The translations under genes were made by a program, and so were the position numbers. Below, piece by piece: positions 8,327-16,687 of a DNA stretch of 64,000 nucleotides. Numbering within the stretch: position 1 is the stretch's first letter; every line of letters begins with the position of its first letter. Below the pieces are notes generated by a model that saw only the letters and a list, made by a program, of their open reading frames with translations, searched no databases and had not been told where the DNA came from. The stretch comes from Chromatiales bacterium (GTDB lineage: Bacteria > Pseudomonadota > Gammaproteobacteria > UBA6429 > Thiohalophilaceae). The stretch is from positions 1 through 64,000 of the forward strand of contig JALVOC010000229.1 in the NCBI GenBank assembly GCA_027032075.1, written 5' to 3'.

Positions 8327-9643
8327 TTATCGAAGAGTGTGAATAATTTGTTCCGCACATTGTACCCCACTCCGTATCGCCCCTTCGAGCGTGGCAGGGT
8401 AACCGGTGCGGGTATAATCCCCCGCCAGCCAGAGGCCATCGATGGCAGTCCGGTTGTCGGGCCGATAGCTGTTGATACCGTTATGGCAAAGGAAGGTGGC
8501 GCGTTTTTCCCGTACGGTGTATTTGTCCAGGGGGGGCGGCCAGTGGGGGAATAATCTGGCCAGTTCTTCTGTTACCGTATCCGCCAATCGTTCGTTATCC
8601 ATTGCCATATGCGGCCCGTCTGCACTGATGATCACCGCGATCAGTCCTGCCTGTCCGCAGAACTGCCGATCGAACGCCCACTGACCGATCCCCCCCAGCA
8701 TGCCTATCATCGGCTCGGGCAGCGTGACATGACGGGGGTATTCGAGATAGACGGTGCAAATGGGGGCGTAGTCAAACTGTTGCAGCGCACGTTGCAAGCT
8801 CTTGAGGGAGGGATGTTGCGGCAACAGCCGCAGTGCGGTATGGGGCTGGACTGCCAGCACCACCTGCTCGCATTGGTGGTGTGAGCCATCGGCTTCCATT
8901 CCCCTGACGCTGTTGTTTTCGATATCGATTGTGGTGATGCGTGAGGCGAGATGCACATGGCCATTGTGTTGCTCAATAAAATCAGTTGCCGGATCAGGGA
9001 ATAACCGCCCCAGATCGGATTTTGCAAAGAGCAAATCGGCATCGTGCCGCCGGTAGAGGAAGGCATCCTGCAGCACCTGAATGAATATTTCTGCCGAGGC
9101 GTTCTCTGGCGGGGTATTCATGATGGCCAGAACCAGCGGATCCCAGAAGGCTTCACGCAGCCTGGCTGTTTGTTTATGCCGCAGCAGCAAGCTGGTGACA
9201 TCGCAGTCACCGGCAGGTGAAAGTTTGCCGAGTTTGAGTTTAATCCCAAACTGGATGGCGCGTAACCGGTCCCGTTTGTCGAGGCCCTTTGCTGTCAACA
9301 GCCCCCAGAGCAGGTGCAGTGGGGCCGGCAGGTGCGGGGTCTTGAGTGACATCGATTGCCCCTCTTGATGCAGGGCGGTGAGGGAAAGTGGCTGACGTAA
9401 AAACAGTTTCCCTGGATCCACACCGATGATTTGCATCAATTTCAGTGTTTCCCGGTAGGCGCCAAGGAACAGGTGCTGGCCATTGTCGACGCTGCGTTGC
9501 TTGAAAGCCAGGCGTCTGGCACGGCCACCCGTCTGGCGGGCCGACTCATACAGGTTCACGCCTATGCCGGCCCTGGCGAGGGTGACCGCGGTCGCCAGTC
9601 CGGCCCAGCCCGCACCAACGATAGCAACGGGGTTCGTGCTCAT
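8327..9643 (-). CDS. hpnE: Hydroxysqualene dehydroxylase
   Basis: An FAD-dependent amine-oxidase-fold protein. It has the dinucleotide motif VGAGWAGLATAVTLARAG at the N-terminus, GGRARR in the flavin-binding GG motif, and a C-terminal LAGDYTRTGYPATLEGA segment that closes over the flavin. HpnE reduces hydroxysqualene to squalene in the bacterial HpnC-HpnD-HpnE route. The start was placed at MSTNPVAIVGAG because its ATG overlaps the TGA stop of hpnD as ATGA, the usual sign of translational coupling. A longer reading from 9697 would overlap hpnD by 58 bases. The order hpnC-hpnD-hpnE is canonical. Confidence 0.92.
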   Translation of the reverse strand: MSTNPVAIVGAGWAGLATAVTLARAGIGVNLYESARQTGGRARRLAFKQRSVDNGQHLFLGAYRETLKLMQIIGVDPGKLFLRQPLSLTALHQEGQSMSLKTPHLPAPLHLLWGLLTAKGLDKRDRLRAIQFGIKLKLGKLSPAGDCDVTSLLLRHKQTARLREAFWDPLVLAIMNTPPENASAEIFIQVLQDAFLYRRHDADLLFAKSDLGRLFPDPATDFIEQHNGHVHLASRITTIDIENNSVRGMEADGSHHQCEQVVLAVQPHTALRLLPQHPSLKSLQRALQQFDYAPICTVYLEYPRHVTLPEPMIGMLGGIGQWAFDRQFCGQAGLIAVIISADGPHMAMDNERLADTVTEELARLFPHWPPPLDKYTVREKRATFLCHNGINSYRPDNRTAIDGLWLAGDYTRTGYPATLEGAIRSGVQCAEQIIHTLR

Positions 9644-10506
9644 AGAGCCATGGCAGCAAGGTGTTTGTAACGCCGCATTTTCCAGTTGGTTTTCCACGCC
9701 AGCCAGAGTTTTTTGAAAGGGGGGAGCGAGATACGGTGTGTCAGAACACGATAGCCGTCGCGTTCCACGGCGTCGAGGGTGGCCTGGTAAATGGCTGCCA
9801 TGATCAGGCCGGTGCGTTGGGAATAGCGGTCTGCATCGGGCAAATGGGAAAATGCCCGGTGGTAATAGTAACGGGCGCGCTCGGCCTGGTGCTGGATCAG
9901 TTTGTCGAAAGCTGCGGATTGGTGCTGGCTGAAGATATCCGTCTCGCTCACACCAAACCGTTCGAGTTCATCCAGTGGCAGATAAATGCGATTACGCTGT
10001 GCGTCTTCATAGACGTCCCGGATGATATTGGTCAACTGGAAAGCCATGCCCAGATCGTGTGCGTATTTGAGCGTGGCCCGATGATGGTAACCGAAGATTT
10101 CCACTGACATCAGACCGACCACGCTGGCGACACGATAGCAGTAGAGGGCGAGTTCCTTGAAATCGGCGTAACGGTTCTGCTGCAGATCCATTTCCATGCC
10201 ATCGATGATTTCCTGGAAATGTTCCTCCGGCAGATCGAATTCCGCAATCACCGGTGTCAGCGCACGCGTGACCGGATGTTGGGCCGAAGCGGCATACAGG
10301 CGGGAGATTTCCTCCCGCCACCATTGTAATTTGATGCGGGCGATGTCGCTATTGCCGCCGGCATCCACCACATCGTCCACCTCGCGGCAGAAGGCATACA
10401 GGGCAGTGATGGCACGGCGCTGCCTCGCGGGCAGAAACAGAAAACTGTAATAAAAGCTGGAGCCGCTGCGTGCTGCCTTGTCCTGGCAATATTGTTCAGG
10501 GGTCAT
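9640..10506 (-). CDS. hpnD: Presqualene diphosphate synthase
   Basis: A trans-prenyltransferase of the squalene/phytoene synthase fold, about 288 residues. The first aspartate-rich motif is in YAFCREVDDVVD and the second in IIRDVYEDAQRNRIYLP. HpnD condenses two farnesyl diphosphates into presqualene diphosphate. The start MTPEQYCQDKA is the usual family start; the 26 extra residues possible upstream have no family character. It lies between hpnC and hpnE and overlaps the latter by four bases. Confidence 0.92.
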   Translation of the reverse strand: MTPEQYCQDKAARSGSSFYYSFLFLPARQRRAITALYAFCREVDDVVDAGGNSDIARIKLQWWREEISRLYAASAQHPVTRALTPVIAEFDLPEEHFQEIIDGMEMDLQQNRYADFKELALYCYRVASVVGLMSVEIFGYHHRATLKYAHDLGMAFQLTNIIRDVYEDAQRNRIYLPLDELERFGVSETDIFSQHQSAAFDKLIQHQAERARYYYHRAFSHLPDADRYSQRTGLIMAAIYQATLDAVERDGYRVLTHRISLPPFKKLWLAWKTNWKMRRYKHLAAMAL

Positions 10507-10619
10507 GGTAGGGAGATGAGTGTGGTGTGATAACAAAATCCTGCGCAGGGATACCCGATAGCTAATCATACTGGAAACAGCCAAAAAGTCATCCCGGGAA
10601 TTGCCATTCGATAATCCCT

Positions 10620-11489
10620 TTACAGGTAGGGCTTTTCTTTCGTCAGAGCCTTGTAGATGAGGGTCAGTTTGTCCCGCTTGCCCAGACGCGGACGCTGAAA
10701 GACATTACCCCCGTGGTTTTCAAGTTTCTGTAATACCCGCAACCCCCCCTGGACAATCATCCGCAATTCCAGCGCGAAGCGTCCGTTCAATTCATGTCCC
10801 AGGGGGGCACCGGCAAGCAGTAAGGCACGGGCGCGCTGGATTTGGGTTTCGATCAGTTGTTGCATGGCGGTATCACTGATGCAATCATGGATATGCTGTT
10901 CACTCACCCCATATGCAGCCATTTCATCCCCCGGCAGATATATGCGATTGTGTTCGGTATAATCCTGGCGAATATCCTGCAGGAAGTTGATCAGCTGCAA
11001 GGCAGTACAAATATGATCGGAGAGCAGAAGATGGGATGGCGTGGCCTTATTATATAGGTATAGCAAAAGCCGCCCGACCGGATTGGCCGAGTAGCGACAG
11101 TAATTCAGGATTTCATCGATATCCGCATAACGTTGTTTGGTAACATCCTGTTTGAATGCATGGAGCAAATCCTTGAATAACCGCAACGGCAGGTTATGAT
11201 GTTGGATAACATCCGCCAGCGCAATAAAAACCGGTTCTGCGGGGGGGAGGTGTTGTTGCAGGCGATCCAGTTGTTCGTCGTAGCCATCGAGTAACCGCAG
11301 TCTCTCGGCCGCTTCTCTTTCCCCTTCATCAGCAAAGTCATCGGCACTTCGGGCAAAGGCATAGATAACAGTGATGGGTCGGCGCAGCGAAGCGGGCAGC
11401 AACCAGGAGGCAACCGGAAAATTTTCATAATGGCGTGCAGCCAGTCGCTGGCAGTGGTGATACGCTTGTTGTAATGTCGGGGTGTTCAT
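10620..11489 (-). CDS. hpnC: Hydroxysqualene synthase (HpnC)
   Basis: A second member of the squalene/phytoene synthase fold, about 289 residues, with YAFARSADDFADEG as first and FLQDIRQDYTEHNRIYLP as second aspartate-rich motif. HpnC converts presqualene diphosphate to hydroxysqualene, which HpnE then reduces. The start MNTPTLQQAYHHCQ is preferred to an upstream ATG at 11522. It is the promoter-proximal gene of the cluster and is divergent from a small membrane protein gene. No squalene-hopene cyclase gene is in the window, so the end product (hopanoid or free squalene) is not shown. Confidence 0.9.
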   Translation of the reverse strand: MNTPTLQQAYHHCQRLAARHYENFPVASWLLPASLRRPITVIYAFARSADDFADEGEREAAERLRLLDGYDEQLDRLQQHLPPAEPVFIALADVIQHHNLPLRLFKDLLHAFKQDVTKQRYADIDEILNYCRYSANPVGRLLLYLYNKATPSHLLLSDHICTALQLINFLQDIRQDYTEHNRIYLPGDEMAAYGVSEQHIHDCISDTAMQQLIETQIQRARALLLAGAPLGHELNGRFALELRMIVQGGLRVLQKLENHGGNVFQRPRLGKRDKLTLIYKALTKEKPYL

Positions 11490-11555
11490 GAATGCCTGCT
11501 TGGGTGCCTGATGCAGAAACATAACTGATGTGAACTGTTAAAGTAAGGAGTGACG

Positions 11556-11756
11556 ATGAAAAAATTCAAGTTCCTGTTGCTGGGGGTGGTGATCGGTCTT
11601 GCTGTCGGTTTGTGGTTCGGTGTGAATATCGGCAGAAACAAACCGATATTCAGTAATCCGTTTGCAGCAAAATCCATCAAGGAAAAGGCAAAGGAGACGG
11701 CATCGGATGTGCTCGATGAAACCAAACGGGCTCTGCGTAAATCACTCGAGGAGTGA
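11556..11756 (+). CDS. Small single-pass membrane protein, 66 aa
   Basis: The N-terminus KKFKFLLLGVVIGLAVGLWF is one membrane helix. It is followed by a short polar linker and an amphipathic, charged helix with lysines and acidic residues. The overall form recalls YtxH-like small proteins, but the match is weak. AAGGAG ends five bases before the ATG, a strong ribosome binding site that favours this start over an in-frame GTG two codons earlier. The function is unknown. Confidence 0.6.
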   Translation: MKKFKFLLLGVVIGLAVGLWFGVNIGRNKPIFSNPFAAKSIKEKAKETASDVLDETKRALRKSLEE

Positions 11757-12060
11757 TGGATATTGCAGGGGATGAATGTGTTGTATGTTTGCAAAACCTT
11801 AACATATCCAGGAAAAAAGCCGGACTGATTTAGTGTGGCTTTGCTTGTGTGAAGTCTTTGATTGTATTTTTTGCCAGTTCAACTAAGATGCACATATCTG
11901 GACTCTGTCTGTATCTGTGCAGAGTAAAAATATCTGGAGTATGGGCATATCAAAGGAGGATCGTGCTTTCAGGGATGTGCAAGTGAACGGCAGGAAAAGG
12001 CGTTTACCTGGAGTGTCATTCGATAACGTCCCGCGTTGCTGATTTCATGTTGAGATTGAT

Positions 12061-12170
12061 GAGTTAACCGACTCAAAAAGTTGGTTACTCGCGGGTGTCT
12101 GAAGTCAAAAGTTATTAGTGATTTTTATGCTGCTGTAATAGATTTGAGTTTTACGATTGATTCAGATCAA
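12061..12170 (+). promoter_or_regulatory. FNR/ANR-type operator upstream of the NapA-like operon
   Basis: TTGATTCAGATCAA at 12157-12170 matches the FNR consensus TTGATnnnnATCAA at all ten defined positions. It is centred about 100 bases before the cytochrome c start codon, inside a 508-base gap without a credible gene. An imperfect hairpin (GAGTTAACCGACT against AGTTGGTTACTC) lies at 12061-12090, just upstream. The rest of the gap, from 11757, shows only a repeated ATATCTGGA and no clear feature. By established knowledge of FNR/ANR, this implies activation under oxygen limitation. Confidence 0.75.
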
Positions 12171-12264
12171 TGACGAATGTGAAGCAAATAAGACACCCTG
12201 AAAAAATAACTAGCATTACGAACACCTTTACCAAAGCAAAACCATCAAGAATAAGGAGAGAAGC

Positions 12265-12990
12265 ATGAGTCTGAAACGAACCGTTTCGGCGGTGACCGGA
12301 TTTGTCCTTCTGATGATTATGGGGTTCCCCGTGCATCAGGAGGCTGAGCAAAATAATTCAAACCCCGCACCGGCATTATCGTTTTTTTCACTGTTAAACT
12401 CGGCACAGGCCAAACAGCCCAGCAAGAAACTCATCGCAGAAGGAAAACGCCTCTACAATCAGAATTGCGTTTTTTGTCACCAGGAAGATGCAATTGGTAA
12501 ACCCGGTGTGGCACCTTCCTTGATCAACAAGGAATTTCTGAGTACCGCATCCGATAAATTTCTCAAGAGCACGATTCGTGATGGACGCAGCGGCACTGGT
12601 ATGGCGCCGTTTGCCCATCTGGGTAAATCCGGAATCGATGCGATTGTCGCTTTCCTGCGTTCCCATTCCCAGTTGCCGAATATTTCCGCCAAGGTGGATG
12701 CCCAACCGGAAGCCCACGGGGATCCGCGATTGGGTGAGAGATGGTTTGATCAGATATGCGCCACTTGCCATGGCCCGAAGGGGAACGGTTACGAGGCAGG
12801 TGGTACCGGTACTGCCATCGGCAAGGCCGGTTTTCTTGACAAGGCATCCGATGGCTTTATTCGCACAACCATCAAGCAGGGTCGATCCAACACCCGTATG
12901 CTGGGGTTCCAGGGGCCGGCAGGTCTGGCCAACCTGAGTGACCAGGAGATCGATGACATCATTACCTACTTACGCAGCATCAAGCATTAA
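12265..12990 (+). CDS. Periplasmic diheme cytochrome c
   Basis: There are two class I cytochrome domains, each with one heme site: CVFCH at about residue 71 and CATCH at about residue 169. Each is followed by a GM.. or RM.G type methionine ligand region (GTGMAPF and NTRMLGF). The N-terminal hydrophobic segment is a signal peptide, probably cleaved near SAQAK. GGAGAG precedes the ATG. As first gene of the operon and 14 bases before the NapA-like gene, it is the likely direct electron donor to the molybdoenzyme, in the place normally taken by NapB. It is not NapB: the length and heme spacing fit a tandem class I cytochrome instead. Confidence 0.85.
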   Translation: MSLKRTVSAVTGFVLLMIMGFPVHQEAEQNNSNPAPALSFFSLLNSAQAKQPSKKLIAEGKRLYNQNCVFCHQEDAIGKPGVAPSLINKEFLSTASDKFLKSTIRDGRSGTGMAPFAHLGKSGIDAIVAFLRSHSQLPNISAKVDAQPEAHGDPRLGERWFDQICATCHGPKGNGYEAGGTGTAIGKAGFLDKASDGFIRTTIKQGRSNTRMLGFQGPAGLANLSDQEIDDIITYLRSIKH

Positions 12991-13004
12991 AAACGGAGGA
13001 AATC

Positions 13005-15701
13005 ATGAAAAGATTTAAAATAAGCAGACGCAATTTCCTCAAAGGGAGCGCTTTCATCACCGGTTCTGCCTCGACGGCCGGACTTTTTGTGGCGAACAAT
13101 CCCGAGCTTGAGGCCGCTGAATCAGAATCCGCCAGTGCCAACCGCACTACCGCGCTGGCGCAATGCCCTTATTGCGGTGTCGGATGCGGCACGGTGATCC
13201 AGGTGGAGAACGGTAAAATCGTTTCCATGCGGCCTGACAAGGATCACCCCACCAACTCCGGTCTGCAGTGCATCAAGGGCCTGACTGCTGCCGAACCAAT
13301 CTATGTCGACCGCATCGAAGGGGATTCCTACGTGCGCAAGGATGTTTGGGCGGAGTGGAACAAGCCCGGTCATGGTGATCTTGAATATGTCACCAAGACG
13401 AAGGGTTCATTCGATGAGAAGCATTTCGTACGGGTACCGTACAAGCAGGCTTCGGAAATGGTGGCACACAAGATTGCCCACTTGGCCAAAAAATACGGTG
13501 GCAATTCCATTGGCCTGTATGGTTCCGGTCAGCTCACCATGGAAGGCCAGTACCTGGAAAACCTGTTCATGAAAGGTGTGCTGGGTTCCAACACCATCGA
13601 AGCCAACGCCCGTATGTGTATGACCTCAGCAGTAACGGGTTATTTTGCCACCCTCGGCTCAGATACACCGCCGCTGGCTTATGAGGATATCGAGCTGTGT
13701 GACATGATCATGCACTTCGGTCACAACGCCCGCGAATCGCACCCGATCATTTTCTGGCGTGCAGCCGATCACAAGAAAAAGAATGACATTCCCACCGTAG
13801 TGGTGGATCCGCGTCGGACCGGCACGGTAATGGGCTATGAAGATATCGATCCGAAAAACTCCGTGCATGTTCCAATCCTGAATGGTGACATCAGCTTCCT
13901 GAATGCGATTGCGCATGTGTTGCTCAAGGACCACAAGGATGTCATCGACTGGGATTTTATGAAAAAACATACCACTGGCTGGAAGGAATACGTTGATGGT
14001 GTGAAGAAGAATTACAGTCCGGAACAGGTGCAGGATCGCATGGGAGGGCCAAACCACGATGTTTCTCCCGCCCTCATCCGCAGGGTTGCCGCAATGTTTG
14101 CCGATGCGACACGCAAACGCCTGGCGCGTAGCAAGGGCAAGCACAGCGGTAAGGGTTACGGTGGCGTGATCATCATGTGGGGTATTGGTTATAACCAGCA
14201 TATCCACGGTCAGCACAATGTGATTTCCATTATCAACCTGCTGACGTTGACCGGTAATCTGGCCAAGCCGGGTTGTGGACCCTTCTCCATGACCGGTCAG
14301 CCGAATGCGATGGGTGAACGTTTCACCGGTGGTTTAACCGGGCGTTTGCCTTTCAACATGCCGTTGAAAAATGCCAAGCACCGTGCTCACATGGCGAAGC
14401 ACTGGCGGGTACCGGAAAAGAATCTGATCAATGCCATGAACTCCAAGAACCCCGGTTATGCCGTGGGCATGATGGAGCGTGCGCTGAAGGGTGATGTCAA
14501 GGCGATGTTCCTGGTCTACGCCACCCATATCGATTTACCGGATCAGGAAAATCTGGTGCGTCCGGCACTCTCCAAGACCTTCAACGTGGTACAGGAGATC
14601 TACCGTCACGCCCCCAACAATCTCTATGCAGATGTGATTTTCCCCGCCGCAACCTGGGGTGAAGTCGACGGTGTTTATATCAGCTCTGAACGGCGTATCA
14701 ATATCTGCGAACAGGCAGCGATGCCACCGAAGGGTTGCCTGCCGGATCTGGATATGGTGGTTGATAAAGGTAAGGAAATCGCCCACTTGCTGGGGCTGGA
14801 TGGAGACAAGATTTTCCCCTGGAAGAAAGGAAAGAACGGCTTTATCGATACGGAAGAGGTGTTCCGTGACGTGATCCGCGCCTCTGCCGGAACGGATACC
14901 GATCTTACCGGTATTCTCGAACGGGAGAAACTTGACGGCATCTCACCTTACGAGCAACTCAAGGAGCTGCGTGGTATTCAGTGGCCCGCGCCTACCTATG
15001 AAATTGCCAAGAACGGTGGCACCAAGCGGCGTTACATGCTGCAAGAGGGTCAGTGGAAGAACAAGCCTTATGGTTATTTCCGCACCAAGGATGGCAAGGT
15101 GCATATGAAACTTTGCCATCAGGATTACAAGGATCGTGAGAAACTGACCAGGAAACTCATGGAATTTGGTGTGAAGAAAGATCTTTACACCATTGACCAT
15201 ATGGATCTCATCAAGAAGGCGCGTGATAACGGTTTGACGCCGGACATTCCGGATGAGAAATACCGCGGCAGACACTGGACGAAGGTGCCGAAGGACAAGT
15301 ATCCCTACTGGTTCGGTCTTGGTGTAGTGTATGAACATTTCCATACCGCCAAATCCAATCGCAGTCCGACCACGCGCCGCCTGGTGCCGGAAATGTACGT
15401 CGAGATCCATCCTGCGGATGCCAAGGATCTCGGCATCAAGGACGGTGACAAGGTACGCGTCGTCACACGGCGTGGTTCCCTGGAAGCGCGGGCCCAGGTT
15501 GGCACCAACAGCCTGGTGAAACCGGCACGTAACAATGTGCCCCGTGGCTATATGTTCGGACCGTGGAATCTCTCCGTGGCCGACAGTGCCGTACCGGAGA
15601 AAAACAAGTGGCTGGCCAACCGCGTCAGTAGCCGTGTGTGGGATCCGGTCTCGGGACAGGTTGATTTTAAGAAATCAGCTGCACGCATCGAGAAGATATG
15701 A
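13005..15701 (+). CDS. NapA-like Tat-exported molybdopterin oxidoreductase, catalytic subunit
   Basis: The N-terminus has a twin-arginine signal (SRRNFLKGS). The [4Fe-4S] cysteines are C54, C57, C61 and C89 (CPYCGVGC and CIKG). C205 in NARMCMTSAV is the expected molybdenum ligand, as in NapA. The protein aligns along its whole length with the long epsilonproteobacterial NapA type, including PFSMTGQPNAMG and the C-terminal pterin-binding region (YEHFHT, FGPWN). Near the pocket it differs: GHNARESHPIIFWR and GERFTGGLTGRLP replace NapA's NMAEMHPILW and GTAREVGTFSHRLP. Length is 898 residues against about 830 for the E. coli enzyme. NapB and NapD genes are not seen. Nitrate is the first guess for substrate but a different oxyanion is possible. 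It follows a cytochrome c gene and probably shares its FNR-controlled promoter. Confidence 0.85.
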   Translation: MKRFKISRRNFLKGSAFITGSASTAGLFVANNPELEAAESESASANRTTALAQCPYCGVGCGTVIQVENGKIVSMRPDKDHPTNSGLQCIKGLTAAEPIYVDRIEGDSYVRKDVWAEWNKPGHGDLEYVTKTKGSFDEKHFVRVPYKQASEMVAHKIAHLAKKYGGNSIGLYGSGQLTMEGQYLENLFMKGVLGSNTIEANARMCMTSAVTGYFATLGSDTPPLAYEDIELCDMIMHFGHNARESHPIIFWRAADHKKKNDIPTVVVDPRRTGTVMGYEDIDPKNSVHVPILNGDISFLNAIAHVLLKDHKDVIDWDFMKKHTTGWKEYVDGVKKNYSPEQVQDRMGGPNHDVSPALIRRVAAMFADATRKRLARSKGKHSGKGYGGVIIMWGIGYNQHIHGQHNVISIINLLTLTGNLAKPGCGPFSMTGQPNAMGERFTGGLTGRLPFNMPLKNAKHRAHMAKHWRVPEKNLINAMNSKNPGYAVGMMERALKGDVKAMFLVYATHIDLPDQENLVRPALSKTFNVVQEIYRHAPNNLYADVIFPAATWGEVDGVYISSERRINICEQAAMPPKGCLPDLDMVVDKGKEIAHLLGLDGDKIFPWKKGKNGFIDTEEVFRDVIRASAGTDTDLTGILEREKLDGISPYEQLKELRGIQWPAPTYEIAKNGGTKRRYMLQEGQWKNKPYGYFRTKDGKVHMKLCHQDYKDREKLTRKLMEFGVKKDLYTIDHMDLIKKARDNGLTPDIPDEKYRGRHWTKVPKDKYPYWFGLGVVYEHFHTAKSNRSPTTRRLVPEMYVEIHPADAKDLGIKDGDKVRVVTRRGSLEARAQVGTNSLVKPARNNVPRGYMFGPWNLSVADSAVPEKNKWLANRVSSRVWDPVSGQVDFKKSAARIEKI

Positions 15702-15707
15702 TGAAAC

Positions 15708-15740
15708 CGGTTTGGGTCTGCGTAATGCAGACCCAAACCG
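15708..15740 (+). terminator. Strong stem-loop after the NapA-like gene
   Basis: CGGTTTGGGTCTGC and GCAGACCCAAACCG form a perfect 14-base stem with the loop GTAAT, starting six bases after the stop codon. There is no run of T after it, so it may be a 3' stabiliser or partial attenuator that keeps the mRNA of the catalytic genes high, rather than a full terminator. Confidence 0.55.
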
Positions 15741-15774
15741 TATCATTCTGTATTATCCTGTATTCGGCTACGGC

Positions 15775-16033
15775 GCAGAATACGTGTTCCGAATGCCAGA
15801 TCATTTAGTATTATTGCCAGATTTAAGTATCGCATCGGGAGCAGAGGTCTTTTACATGACACGCTGTAAACACAGTCGTTCCCGCACATCCCTGTGCTCC
15901 ACGACACTTGTACATCCTGTACATCGTCCTGTAAGCTCGACAGCCGCTTCCCTGCGGCTGACGGTCATGTAAAAGACCTCTGCTCCCGATGCTCCGTTTC
16001 CCAAGTGTACTGGTATTCGGAACGCGTATGCAG
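15775..16033. repeat. MITE-like element, family 1, copy B, with internal long-arm hairpin
   Basis: The ends are GTTCCGAATGCCAG at 15786 and CTGGTATTCGGAAC ending at 16023, inverted with one mismatch; weaker symmetry extends to about 15775 and 16033. Arms at 15832-15860 and 15964-15992 are perfect 29-base inverted repeats around a core containing ACGCTGTAAA and several small hairpins with ATCC-type loops (GCACATCCCTGTGC, GCCGCTTCCCTGCGGC). It separates the NapA-like gene from the first ferredoxin gene. No coding capacity. Confidence 0.8.
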
Positions 16034-16060
16034 ATGCGTGTTCCATGCAGGATAAGGTAA

Positions 16061-16639
16061 ATGCAACGCAGGACATTTATTAAAGCAATGGGTGCTGGTG
16101 CCGCTACGGCACTGGCGCCTACTGCCGTTAAATCGGCACGATTCCGACCTTCACTGCGCTATCTGCGTCCGCCGGGTGCACTGGCGGAAGAGGAATTTCT
16201 ATCCCGTTGTATACGCTGCGGCCAGTGTGGCGAAGCATGCCCCAACCGTTGTATCAAGTACTTTTCCACTGAAAACGGCGTGGCATCCCTGGATACACCC
16301 TATATCATCCCGCGGGAAAAGGCCTGTATCCTTTGTATGAAATGCGGTGAAGTCTGCCCGACTGATGCGATTGCCGCCATTCCCCGTGAGGCCGGGGCGA
16401 TCATCAGCGGGGTTAAAATGGGGATGGCGCGTGTCGACAAGAAAATTTGCCTCTCCTATCAGGGAAAGACCTGTGGCGTTTGTTACCGTGCCTGTCCGTT
16501 GCCGGATGTTGCTATCCGTGTCGGCATGCTGGAACAACCCCATGTCAGTCAGGCCTGTGTGGGTTGTGGTTTGTGTGAGCGTTCCTGTATACAGATACCA
16601 CAGGCAATCCGCATTATCCCCAACAGAAAAGGGGCCTGA
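16061..16639 (+). CDS. NapG-like periplasmic ferredoxin with Tat signal, first copy
   Basis: The Tat-like start QRRTFIKAMGAGAA is followed by the NapG/MauM-type sequence LRPPGALAEEEFLSRC and cysteine groups for four [4Fe-4S] clusters: CIRCGQCGEACPNRC, CILCMKCGEVCP, CGVCYRACP and CVGCGLCERSC. AGGATAAGG lies before the ATG. In Nap systems, NapG takes electrons from the membrane protein NapH, which oxidises quinol, and passes them on in the periplasm. The gene follows the repeat element and is followed by a NapH-like gene, the canonical G-H pairing. Confidence 0.85.
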   Translation: MQRRTFIKAMGAGAATALAPTAVKSARFRPSLRYLRPPGALAEEEFLSRCIRCGQCGEACPNRCIKYFSTENGVASLDTPYIIPREKACILCMKCGEVCPTDAIAAIPREAGAIISGVKMGMARVDKKICLSYQGKTCGVCYRACPLPDVAIRVGMLEQPHVSQACVGCGLCERSCIQIPQAIRIIPNRKGA

Positions 16640-16687
16640 GGCGAGCCTTTTTACTGCGCTATTTCAAGATACAGCTGTTGAATTTTT

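Noticed and set aside
11941-12042. 33-codon frame starting MGISKEDRAFRD in the gap before the FNR box
   Set aside because: No properly spaced ribosome binding site and no similarity; probably chance.
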